Source: CAZDRI01 sp964508055 (lineage in GTDB: Bacteria; Pseudomonadota; Gammaproteobacteria; PS1; Pseudothioglobaceae). Taken from it: 47,313 bases of DNA. Position 1 is the stretch's first letter. Every line of letters begins with the position of its first letter. The notes below the pieces were generated by a model. It made no database searches, had not been told where the DNA came from, and was given only the letters and a program-made list of their open reading frames with translations. The stretch spans positions 1 through 47,313 of the forward strand of contig CAZDRI010000011.1 of the NCBI GenBank assembly GCA_964508055.1. The letters are read 5' to 3'. A program made the position numbers and the translations under genes. This document shows, in pieces, positions 25,695-33,384 of the stretch.

Positions 25695-26663
25695 ATGGAT
25701 TCAATAACCCAATTTACCTTAGGAGCAGCGGTAGGATTATCTTGCGTTAAAAAAGAGCCAAGAAAAATAGCAATGACTTCAGGTATATTAGCAACTTTGC
25801 CAGATTTAGATGTTTTTTTTAAATATAGTGACCCCTTAACTGCTGCTGTAAATCATAGAGGTTTTAGCCATTCAATTTTATTTTTAACATTACTAGCATT
25901 TTTTCTAGCTTATATTTTTCATAAAACTAAATTCTTAAAATTAAATATTAATTTTATGAGATGGTTTTTGCTCATTTTTCTGGTATTTATAACTCATATT
26001 TTTTTAGATGCTTTAACTATTTATGGTACTAAACTATTTTGGCCATTAGATATACCAAATGTTATGATAGGCTCTATATTTATTATTGATTTAATTTATA
26101 CTGCACCTCTATTAATAACATTTGTTATGGTGATGGTAAAAAATAAAATCATTACTTATAAAAAATACTCTATAAATAGTTTAGCTATTATTGTAACTAC
26201 AAGTTATTTATTATTAGCTTTCGGTCTCAAAACTTATGTAAACCAACAAATAACAAAGCCAGATTTAGTTGGAAGTTATAGTTCATTTTCAACGCCAATA
26301 CCTTTAAATATATTGGTCTGGAGGGTTGTTATGATAGATGATGTTTATTACTATGAGACTTATTACAATATTATAACTGGACAGATGAAGTGGCAAAAAA
26401 CCAAACATTTAAAAAATGAATTTAAAATAGATAATGACCAAGCTATAAAAAAATATGCTAAGTTTAGTCGTGGCTTTTATAAACTTAGCAAAATAAATGA
26501 TAAACTTATAATTTCTGATTTAAGAATGGGTTCATATAATAATTTAGTTTTTAATTTTCATATTGCTAAAAAAGTAAACAATTATTTTCAAGCTATAAAA
26601 CCAAGCAGAGAAAAAATTGCAAAATTAAGATTTAAAAACCTATTTAATTATGAAACAAAATGA
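25695..26663 (+). CDS. YdjM-family inner-membrane putative metal-dependent hydrolase
   Basis: 322 residues. The N-terminal 150 match the YdjM/DUF457 family (PF04307): MDSITQFTLGAAVG start, LPDLDVFFKY near 35-44, NHRGFSHSILF with conserved histidines near 53-63, and FITHIFLDALTIYG in a membrane helix. About four or five membrane segments are followed by a soluble C-terminal domain that I do not recognise. A hydrolase activity has been suggested for the family from the conserved His/Asp residues but is not well proven. The stop overlaps the next gene's ATG (ATGA), so it is the first gene of an operon with a sensor kinase and may share its stimulus or be a membrane-related output. Confidence 0.75.
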   Translation: MDSITQFTLGAAVGLSCVKKEPRKIAMTSGILATLPDLDVFFKYSDPLTAAVNHRGFSHSILFLTLLAFFLAYIFHKTKFLKLNINFMRWFLLIFLVFITHIFLDALTIYGTKLFWPLDIPNVMIGSIFIIDLIYTAPLLITFVMVMVKNKIITYKKYSINSLAIIVTTSYLLLAFGLKTYVNQQITKPDLVGSYSSFSTPIPLNILVWRVVMIDDVYYYETYYNIITGQMKWQKTKHLKNEFKIDNDQAIKKYAKFSRGFYKLSKINDKLIISDLRMGSYNNLVFNFHIAKKVNNYFQAIKPSREKIAKLRFKNLFNYETK

Positions 26664-28138
26664 AAACTTTTAAAATTAAATTCTATTCATACTTTATTAT
26701 TACTATTTTACTATCTGTATTATTCAGTCAGTCCTTGTACTTTACAACTCAAGGCTCATTAAATGCTTTATTAATCAGCATACTTTTATTTGTGATTTTT
26801 ATTGCATTATATATTTTTATTCGCCGTGATTTTTTAACTCCACTACAAAATTTACAAAATTGGGCTCAAAGGTATAAGATAAACAATTCAGATAATATTA
26901 CGGCGGATAAAAAAACTATCTTTGAGCCTATTGCAAAATCTATTAATCATCTTATAGAAGAACATCAAAAACTTTATGATGATATGGAACTAATAGCTCA
27001 AAAACAAATCCAGCGCTTAGCAAGTAAAACTGCACAACTTGAAACTTTATATGAAATATCTTCAAAACTTAATCAAATAAGAGACACTGATAGTCTAGTA
27101 GATTTTTTTCTAAACACCCTTATCAACATGACAAATGCTTCTGCTGGTATAGTGAGATTATTAACAAAAGGAGGTAATCTTCAATTAACCTCAGAAAAAG
27201 GAAAAGTATATAAAAAAGGTCAAAAGGAAAATGTACTTAGTGCTGATTGTTTTTGTGGTGATATAGCATTAGCAAATAACTCCACAGTACAATTTAGTGT
27301 CCATACTTGTGAAAAATGTATAGGTGTTAAAGGCAAAGCAAAAGCTCAAGTTGGCACAATATTTATCCCACTTCGTTACCAAAATATAACTTTGGGTATA
27401 TGTAATTTGTTTTTCAGTGAAGAACCAACTTTAGATATTGACACTAGAGAACTATTAACAGCTATAGGTAATCATGTGGCATTAGTATTAAACAGAGCGA
27501 AATTTGAAGATGAAAGACAAAGAATTAATTTATCTCAAGAAAGAATTAGTTTATCTCAAGAAATACATGACTCATTAGCACAAACTTTAGTAAGTCTAAA
27601 GCTGCAAACTAAAGTTTTAGCAGATATGATAAAAATAAATGATAAAAAGAATTTAAAATCTAAGGTGGACGAATTAGAACAAAATATAAGTCAAGCAAAT
27701 AAAGAACTTAGAGTTTTAATGAAGGATTTTAGAATGCCTTTGGATAGAAGAGGCTTGATTGTCTCACTACATAATTTAATTAATAAATTTAAAAATGAAA
27801 CAGGGATTTTTGTTTACTTTCAGCCCCAAAGCGAAGTTAAACTTAGACCAAAAATTGAATTACAGGTTTTTCGCATTGTCCAAGAAGCACTTACAAATAT
27901 TAAAAAACATTCTAATGCTAAATTTGTTAGAGTGTTATTTTCTTGTGATAGTAATAAATGCAACTTACTAATTGAGGATGATGGTATTGGTATTAGCACA
28001 AAATACACTAATGACAATTTAGGTGTTAGAATAATGAAAGAAAGAGCAAGGAAAATTGGTGCTGATTTAAGCATTGAAAGCGAAAAAGACGAAGGCACAA
28101 GGATACAATTAGTATTCAAACTTAAGGATTTAAAATGA
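26660..28138 (+). CDS. NarX-like sensor histidine kinase (HPK7)
   Basis: 492 residues. Two N-terminal membrane helices (about 8-25 and 35-54) are separated by only about 10 residues, so there is almost no periplasmic sensor. A HAMP-like linker (55-110) and coiled coil follow, then a GAF domain (about 125-280) with four cysteines at 197, 199, 217 and 220. The HisKA_3 phosphoacceptor is H303 in SQEIHDSLAQTL, and the HATPase_c domain has VQEALTNIKKHSNAK and DDGIGI. The layout is that of NarX/NreB/LiaS-type kinases. A 21-base tandem duplication adds one heptad just before the H-box (27521-27562). Coupled to the regulator by ATGA. The signal is unknown; the cytoplasmic cysteines suggest redox or metal sensing, which is inference. 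Confidence 0.85.
   Translation: MKTFKIKFYSYFIITILLSVLFSQSLYFTTQGSLNALLISILLFVIFIALYIFIRRDFLTPLQNLQNWAQRYKINNSDNITADKKTIFEPIAKSINHLIEEHQKLYDDMELIAQKQIQRLASKTAQLETLYEISSKLNQIRDTDSLVDFFLNTLINMTNASAGIVRLLTKGGNLQLTSEKGKVYKKGQKENVLSADCFCGDIALANNSTVQFSVHTCEKCIGVKGKAKAQVGTIFIPLRYQNITLGICNLFFSEEPTLDIDTRELLTAIGNHVALVLNRAKFEDERQRINLSQERISLSQEIHDSLAQTLVSLKLQTKVLADMIKINDKKNLKSKVDELEQNISQANKELRVLMKDFRMPLDRRGLIVSLHNLINKFKNETGIFVYFQPQSEVKLRPKIELQVFRIVQEALTNIKKHSNAKFVRVLFSCDSNKCNLLIEDDGIGISTKYTNDNLGVRIMKERARKIGADLSIESEKDEGTRIQLVFKLKDLK
27521..27562 (+). repeat. 21-bp tandem duplication in the kinase signalling helix
   Basis: Two adjacent 21-base units, 27521-27541 and 27542-27562, differ at a single position (AATT versus AGTT inside each unit). 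They encode RINLSQE and RISLSQE, ending two residues before the phosphoacceptor histidine, so exactly one coiled-coil heptad is repeated. Confidence 0.8.
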
Positions 28139-28770
28139 AAGTATTAATAATTGATGACCATACTTTATTTCGTGATGGGATAGCTGCTTTGTTAAAAAGC
28201 AGGTCTGTTAAAGTTGTGATGGCAGCTGATGGCGAAAAAGGTTTGGATATTTTAAGAAAAGATAAAACTATTGATATTACTCTCTTAGATTTAAGTATGC
28301 CAAAAATTCACGGAATAGATGTATTAAAAAAAATAAAAACAGAAAATATTAAAACGCCAGTAGTAATCCTAACAACAAGTAGTGAAGAAAAAGATTTAGT
28401 TGATTGCTTAAAAATAGGAGCGCAAGCATATTTATTAAAGGACATGGACCCTGATGAATTAGTAACAGCATTAAATGATGTTATGCAAGGTTCAATAATT
28501 GTAGTAAAAGAATTAACCCATATTCTAGCAAAAGTATTAAAAGGTGAACTAGACGAGAAACAGACTTCTTTTAATCAATTAACTCCAAGAGAAAAAGAAG
28601 TTCTGTGCTTTATAGCTAAAGGATATAGCAACAAAGTAATAGGAAGAGAACTTGATATATCAGATGGCACAGTAAAATTACATGTTAAATCTATCTTAAA
28701 GAAACTAAGTTTAAGTTCAAGAGTTGAAGCAGCAGTAATGGCAACACAGGAAAGTTTTTGTGATAATTAA
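28135..28770 (+). CDS. NarL/FixJ-family response regulator
   Basis: 211 residues, full length. Receiver domain (1-120) with acidic pocket D7/D8, phosphoacceptor D52 in TLLDLSMP, switch T80 and K102. LuxR-type helix-turn-helix (about 145-205) with LTPREKEVLCFIAKGYSNKV and DGTVKLHVKSILKKL. Partner of the kinase directly upstream, with which it shares an ATGA overlap. Target genes are unknown; no nitrate respiration genes are present in the window. Confidence 0.92.
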   Translation: MKVLIIDDHTLFRDGIAALLKSRSVKVVMAADGEKGLDILRKDKTIDITLLDLSMPKIHGIDVLKKIKTENIKTPVVILTTSSEEKDLVDCLKIGAQAYLLKDMDPDELVTALNDVMQGSIIVVKELTHILAKVLKGELDEKQTSFNQLTPREKEVLCFIAKGYSNKVIGRELDISDGTVKLHVKSILKKLSLSSRVEAAVMATQESFCDN

Positions 28771-29254
28771 AACATATAAAACATTAATTGCTGATGCCTT
28801 AAATACAGTTAAAGAAATCTCTCCTTGGGATTTAGAATATAAAATAAACAATAAAAATAAATTGATTTTACTAGATATTAGAGAACCAAAAGAATATAGA
28901 AAAATGCGCATTAAAGGTTCTATTAATACCCCAAGAGGAGTGCTAGAACAAGCTCTAGAATGGGGTTATGATGAAACTGAACCTCATCTTATTGAAGCTA
29001 AAGACAAAGAAATAATAGTAATTTGTCGCTCTGGCAATAGAAGTGTCTTAGCTGCTTATACTATGTGTCAATTAGGTTATAAAAATGTTAAATCTTTAAA
29101 ATTAGGCATAAAGGGCTGGAATGACAGCGATTTTCCGTTAATAAATAACAAAAATAACAATATTGACAATGATGATGCTGATTTGGTTTTATCCAAGCCG
29201 GTAACTAAAGACAAGTTAAAACCATCTTTAACATATAATTTAAGACCTTTGTAA
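28760..29254 (+). CDS. Rhodanese-domain protein
   Basis: 164 residues. A single rhodanese domain (about 17-130) with LLDIREPKEYRKMRIKGSIN and the active-site loop starting at C89 (CRSGNR), a six-residue loop typical of sulfurtransferases. It carries the persulfide in sulfur transfer or sulfur detoxification. The C-terminal 35 residues are asparagine/aspartate-rich and probably unstructured. The start is a GTG at 28760, with AGGAAAG upstream, overlapping the end of the response regulator by 11 bases, so it is the fourth gene of the operon. The association of a cysteine-bearing kinase with a rhodanese suggests sulfur or redox signalling (inference). Confidence 0.85.
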   Translation: MIIKTYKTLIADALNTVKEISPWDLEYKINNKNKLILLDIREPKEYRKMRIKGSINTPRGVLEQALEWGYDETEPHLIEAKDKEIIVICRSGNRSVLAAYTMCQLGYKNVKSLKLGIKGWNDSDFPLINNKNNNIDNDDADLVLSKPVTKDKLKPSLTYNLRPL

Positions 29255-29376
29255 TAATCTGTAAAAGATATATCATTCTTAACTTGGCTCAGAATCTATG
29301 AAAGACTTATAAGATACAAGTATGACGACAAGATAGCAAATTAAATGAAAAACGCAAAAGGTCTTAAAATAAGTTA

Positions 29377-29406
29377 AAAAAAGAGGCAGTAACTACTATC
29401 TTTTTT
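29377..29406. terminator. Shared terminator between convergent operons
   Basis: AAAAAAGA (29377-29384) and TCTTTTTT (29399-29406) form an 8-bp inverted repeat with a 14-base loop. It lies between the rhodanese stop and the ahcY stop, the position expected for a bidirectional terminator. The stem is A/T-only apart from one G-C pair, so it would be weak. Confidence 0.45.
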
Positions 29407-29428
29407 ATACTAATGCTGAATAATAAAA

Positions 29429-30814
29429 TTAATATTTATAGCTATTTGATTTATATGGACCATCAATATGGATATTTATATATTTCGCTTGTTCTTTTGT
29501 CATTTTAGTTATAACTCCACCGAAACCTTCAACCATACCCTTAGCTACTTCTTCATCAAGTTTTTTTGGTAACACTTCTACAGTTATATTATCTTCTTTA
29601 GCACCTTTAGGTAGATTTGCAAATTTTCTATCATAAAGATATATTTGGGCTAATACTTGATTAGCAAAAGAACCATCCATTATTCTTGATGGATGTCCAG
29701 TGGCATTGCCAAGATTAACTAATCTACCTTCAGATAGTAAAATTAAGTAATCATCAGTGTTTTTATCTCTAAATATACGATGAACTTGTGGTTTTACTTC
29801 TTCCCAATACCAGTTATCACGCATAAACTTAGTATCAATTTCATTGTCAAAATGACCTATATTACAAATCACTGCACCACTTTTTAAACTTTGTAACATT
29901 GCAGCATCACAAACATTAAAATTACCAGTAGCAGTAACTACTAAATCAGTGTTTTGTAGTAAGTTTCTATTAATATGGTCAGTAGAACCAGTATTAATAC
30001 CATTAATGTATGGTGACACAATTTCAAAACCATCCATACATGCCTGCATAGCACATATAGGGTCTATTTCTGATATCTTAACAATCATACCTTCTTGACG
30101 AAGGCTTTGAGCAGAGCCTTTTCCTACATCTCCATAACCTATAACTAAAGCTTTTTTACCAGACATAAGCATATCAGTGCCTCGTTTGATAGCATCATTT
30201 AATGAATGCCTACAGCCATATTTATTATCATTTTTTGATTTAGTAATTGAGTCATTAACATTAATTGCTGGAACTTTTAATTTGCCTTTCTCCAACATTT
30301 CTAATAAGCGATGAACACCAGTTGTTGTTTCTTCTGATATACCATGAATATTGTCAAGCATTTTTGGGTACTTATTATGTAGCATCATTGTTAAATCACC
30401 ACCGTCATCTAATATCATATTTGCATCCCAAGGCTTATTATCAGATAAAATAGTTTGCTCTATACACCATAAAAACTCTTCTTCAGTTTCACCTTTCCAA
30501 GCATAAACTGGTATCCCAACAGCCACCATTGCTGCTGCTGCATGGTCTTGGGTTGAAAATATATTACAGCTTGACCAACGCATTTTTGCACCTAAAAACT
30601 TTAAAGTTTCCATCAATACTGCTGTTTGCACAGTCATATGGATGCAACCTAATATTTTTGCACCTTTTAAAGGTTTTTCATTACTATATTTAGCTCTTAG
30701 GTTCATAAGAGCAGGCATTTCCCTCTCAGCTAATTCAATTTCCTTGCGTCCAAAAGTAGCTAAATTAATATCTGCAATTTTATAATCAGCTTTATTAATA
30801 GTTTCATTACTCAT
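29429..30814 (-). CDS. ahcY: S-adenosylhomocysteine hydrolase
   Basis: 461 residues. It splits SAH into adenosine and homocysteine, removing the product inhibitor of methyltransferases. The Rossmann NAD site is GYGDVGKGSA (about 224-233). HMTVQTAVLMETL near residue 57 and the C-terminal GPYKSNSYKY, a version of the KPxxYRY tail, are conserved. The length, with the extra loop of about 40 residues, is the common bacterial form. ATG with AAGGAGA 6 bases upstream. It is preceded by an SAH riboswitch and metK, placing it in the methyl cycle that serves ubiG and possibly the methylamine genes. Confidence 0.97.
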   Translation of the reverse strand: MSNETINKADYKIADINLATFGRKEIELAEREMPALMNLRAKYSNEKPLKGAKILGCIHMTVQTAVLMETLKFLGAKMRWSSCNIFSTQDHAAAAMVAVGIPVYAWKGETEEEFLWCIEQTILSDNKPWDANMILDDGGDLTMMLHNKYPKMLDNIHGISEETTTGVHRLLEMLEKGKLKVPAINVNDSITKSKNDNKYGCRHSLNDAIKRGTDMLMSGKKALVIGYGDVGKGSAQSLRQEGMIVKISEIDPICAMQACMDGFEIVSPYINGINTGSTDHINRNLLQNTDLVVTATGNFNVCDAAMLQSLKSGAVICNIGHFDNEIDTKFMRDNWYWEEVKPQVHRIFRDKNTDDYLILLSEGRLVNLGNATGHPSRIMDGSFANQVLAQIYLYDRKFANLPKGAKEDNITVEVLPKKLDEEVAKGMVEGFGGVITKMTKEQAKYINIHIDGPYKSNSYKY

Positions 30815-30844
30815 TTTTTATCTCCTTAATAACATTAACACAAT

Positions 30845-30900
30845 GAGCGTCGTTATTTATTGCCAAGCCTGATGATAGGTTCACCGCAACGCCCCTTGGC
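30845..30900 (-). ncRNA. SAH riboswitch upstream of ahcY
   Basis: The minus-strand leader of ahcY matches the SAH riboswitch core. P1 is GCCAAG (30895-30900) with CUUGGC (30862-30867). The loop segment GGGGCGUUGC follows the 5' arm, and CAGGCUUGGC forms the 3' arm. The 3' segment AACGACGCUC (30845-30854) supplies CGCUC to pair with GGGCG in a pseudoknot. An extra ACACA/UGUGU closing helix (30901-30905 with 30838-30842) brackets the aptamer. SAH binding in this class turns on ahcY. The AAGGAGA ribosome site lies about 30 bases downstream, so control is probably at translation. Confidence 0.9.
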
Positions 30901-31026
30901 TGTGTAAGTGTTATAAAATAAAATACATTTATCAATACTCTTACTTTATGCCTGTATGACAAAAGAAGTAAACTTAACAAGTTACATAGTGATTAATAAT
31001 ATTATTTTGTAACAATCTTATGATTT

Positions 31027-32163
31027 TTATTTTAGCAAGTTTACTTTATCTGTTTTTTCCCAACTTATTACATCTTCTTCGCGCCCAAAATGCCCATAAC
31101 TTGCAACTTGTTCGTAAATTGGTCTTTTCAAATCAAGCATAGTGATTAACCCCTTTGGTCTTAAATCAAAATGCTCTTTTACTAAGTTCTCTATTTTATC
31201 AACACTTACTTTTTCAGTGCCAAAAGTATCTATATTAATACTTGTTGGTTTTGCGACACCTATAGCATAAGATATTTGTATTTCGCACTTATCAGCTAAG
31301 TCTGCTGCAACAATATTTTTTGCAACATATCTAGTTGCGTAGGCAGCAGATCTATCTACTTTAGAAGGGTCTTTCCCAGAAAATGCTCCACCACCATGGC
31401 GTGCCATACCACCATAAGTATCAACTATGATTTTTCTGCCAGTAAGACCACAATCACCAACGGGACCACCAATTACAAAGTGACCGGTAGGGTTAATATG
31501 GTACTTAGTATCTTTAGTTAAAAGTCCACTTGGCTCTAATATAGGCTTTATTATTTTATCAATAACAGTTTTACTTATCTCATTATGACTTATCCCATCA
31601 TCATGCTGGGTTGATAAAACTACCGCATCAATAGCTGTAACTTTACCATTATTATAAATACAAGATACCTGTGATTTTGCATCAGGTCTAAGCCATTCAA
31701 TTTGTTTGTTTAACATTAATTCAGATTGTTTTTTTACTAAACGATGAGCATAAATAATAGGGGCTGGCATAAAAACATCAGTCTCATTACAAGCATAGCC
31801 AAACATTAATCCTTGGTCTCCAGCACCTTGCTCATGTTCTTCATATTCATCTACACCTTGAGCTATATCTTGAGATTGTTTACCTAAGTAATTTTCTATT
31901 GTGCAATTTTCATTATCAAAACCGTAATCTTCATTATCATAGCCAATTTTTTTAATAGTATTTCTTACCACTTGTTCATAATTAATTTTAGCATTAGTAG
32001 TTATCTCCCCAGCTAATACTACTCTATTGTCTTTTACTAATGTTTCACAAGCTACTCTTGAATTTTTATCTTGCTCTAAAGCAGCATCTAAAATAGCATC
32101 AGAGATTTGGTCACAAACCTTATCAGGATGACCAGCTGAGACAGATTCTGAGGTGAAAATCAT
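31027..32163 (-). CDS. metK: S-adenosylmethionine synthetase
   Basis: 378 residues (E. coli 384). Makes SAM from methionine and ATP. Signatures include TSESVSAGHPDKVCDQISDA at the N terminus, the ATP motif GAGDQGLMFGYA (about 113-124) and GGGAFSGKDPSKVDRS near 255. ATG with AAGGAGAG upstream. It is transcribed towards ahcY, with 212 bases between. No SAM riboswitch is evident in front of it. The end of the coding sequence is intact. Confidence 0.97.
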   Translation of the reverse strand: MIFTSESVSAGHPDKVCDQISDAILDAALEQDKNSRVACETLVKDNRVVLAGEITTNAKINYEQVVRNTIKKIGYDNEDYGFDNENCTIENYLGKQSQDIAQGVDEYEEHEQGAGDQGLMFGYACNETDVFMPAPIIYAHRLVKKQSELMLNKQIEWLRPDAKSQVSCIYNNGKVTAIDAVVLSTQHDDGISHNEISKTVIDKIIKPILEPSGLLTKDTKYHINPTGHFVIGGPVGDCGLTGRKIIVDTYGGMARHGGGAFSGKDPSKVDRSAAYATRYVAKNIVAADLADKCEIQISYAIGVAKPTSINIDTFGTEKVSVDKIENLVKEHFDLRPKGLITMLDLKRPIYEQVASYGHFGREEDVISWEKTDKVNLLK

Positions 32164-32586
32164 TTATACTCTCCTTAATTTTGTTAAGTTTTAATTAATA
32201 AAAAATGCTATATTTTACATTTTTAAAATTAAAATCATACAAAATAAAAATAAATTATTTTGTTTAAAATGCAATATATTTTTAGTGTGAATTTGAGGAT
32301 TTTGAATTTATGAATTATATTCATCGTATAAACCTAATTTAAAACTTCAGGAATTGTTTAAATTTTAAACTTCCAAATCTTAGCAATAATATCTACCCAA
32401 TCCTTGTCTTTCAGCAAATATTTTTATACATAGTTAGTGTATAAAAAGTGATCTATTTCATTGCTAAAAAGTTTAAATAAAACACTACTATTGTGCCAGC
32501 TTAATGGTCTTGTTAAAAAAGTTTTAAAATTTAGATTTAAACAAATATTCAGTGGGTATTTGTGTATTGAGCCATATGAAATTTAT
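32164..32586. other. Non-coding divergent region upstream of metK and the ABC operon
   Basis: No reading frame of note is visible on either strand. It holds the metK ribosome site and leader, and a TATGAT box near 32235-32240 that may be a metK -10. It also holds a 15-base palindrome GTTTAAATTTTAAAC (32356-32370), a strong 10-bp inverted repeat (listed separately) and a weaker ACAAATA/TATTTGT pair (32541-32563). A moderately GC-richer patch at about 32480-32515 could be transcribed RNA but matches nothing I know. Confidence 0.5.
32421..32447. repeat. 10-bp perfect inverted repeat, possible operator
   Basis: TTTTTATACA (32421-32430) and TGTATAAAAA (32438-32447) are exact reverse complements around the 7-base centre TAGTTAG. 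The size and dyad suit a dimeric repressor site or a small hairpin. It is about 140 bases upstream of the transporter promoter and about 275 bases from metK. Confidence 0.45.
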
Positions 32587-32614
32587 TTGACATGTTAAAA
32601 GCATTAACTATAAT
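32587..32614 (+). promoter_or_regulatory. Perfect consensus promoter of the OsmU operon
   Basis: TTGACA (32587-32592), 16-base spacer, TATAAT (32609-32614). Both boxes are perfect. Transcription would begin near 32621, about 95 bases before the first transporter gene. Confidence 0.75.
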
Positions 32615-32641
32615 GAGGCTACAAAATGATGTTACAAAATA

Positions 32642-32669
32642 AAAAACTACAACTACATTTGTAGTTTTT
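32642..32669 (+). terminator. Leader hairpin / possible attenuator before the OsmU operon
   Basis: AAAAACTACA (32642-32651) and TGTAGTTTTT (32660-32669) form a perfect 10-bp stem with an 8-base loop, followed by ATTATTTTTAG. It begins only about 20 bases after the predicted transcription start and lies wholly inside the leader of the transporter operon. No upstream gene on either strand needs a terminator here, so attenuation or a short RNA is more likely than ordinary termination. Confidence 0.6.
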
Positions 32670-32715
32670 ATTATTTTTAGCATTTAATAAAAAATGTATA
32701 CAGTAAGGGGGAAGT

Positions 32716-33372
32716 GTGGAAAGTATTATTAATTACATCGTCGTTAATAAATCTACAATACTATTTTTAACAATTGAACATTTATATTTGGTTTCTATAT
32801 CTGTAGGAGTTGCAATATTAACAGGTGTGCCAATAGGTATTTTTATTACTAAAAGCCAAAAACTTGCAGATAAAGTTTTATATATTGCTTCAATAATAAT
32901 TACAATCCCTTCTATTGCTTTATTTGGTCTTATGATACCTGTGTTGTCAGTTTTCAATGCTGGTATTGGTTTTTGGCCTGCTGCTATAGCTATATTTCTT
33001 TATTCTCAACTGCCAATAATTAGAAACACATACACTGCTATTAATAATGTTGACGAAGCATTAAGAGAAGCTGCAGTAGGTATGGGTATGAACACTAAAC
33101 AAAGATTATTTCAAGTAGAGATACCTTTGGCAATCCCAGTGATAATGGCTGGCGTTAGAATGGCGGTAGTAATGAATATTGCAGTTGCAACCATTGCGGT
33201 ATATATTGGTGCTGGTGGTCTTGGGACTATAATAAATGAAGGAATTACTGGAACTGATAGTACTAAATTAATTGTAGGGGCATTAGCTGTTTCTCTATTA
33301 GCAATTATTGCTGACTACTTATTTTTGTTTATTCAAAAATTAGTAACGCCTAAAGGGCTACTCGTAAAATAA
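32716..33372 (+). CDS. Osmoprotectant/betaine ABC transporter permease (OsmW/OpuBB-like)
   Basis: 218 residues, five or six membrane helices, BPD_transp_1 domain. The EAA loop, EALREAAVGMGMNTKQRLFQVEIP at about 115-138 (read in two parts), docks to the ATPase. The family imports glycine betaine, choline and similar solutes (OpuB/OpuC, YehW/OsmU). The start is a GTG at 32716 with AAGGGGGAA just upstream. First gene of a four-gene operon; the ATPase follows after 12 bases. Homodimers with themselves or heterodimers with the second permease are both possible; the presence of two different permeases favours a heterodimer. Confidence 0.87.
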   Translation: MESIINYIVVNKSTILFLTIEHLYLVSISVGVAILTGVPIGIFITKSQKLADKVLYIASIIITIPSIALFGLMIPVLSVFNAGIGFWPAAIAIFLYSQLPIIRNTYTAINNVDEALREAAVGMGMNTKQRLFQVEIPLAIPVIMAGVRMAVVMNIAVATIAVYIGAGGLGTIINEGITGTDSTKLIVGALAVSLLAIIADYLFLFIQKLVTPKGLLVK

Positions 33373-33384
33373 AAGGATAAAAGT

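Noticed and set aside
32164..32340. SAM riboswitch in front of metK
   Set aside because: The leader lacks the conserved SAM-I/II/III cores and is nearly all A/T; only a plain ribosome site is visible.
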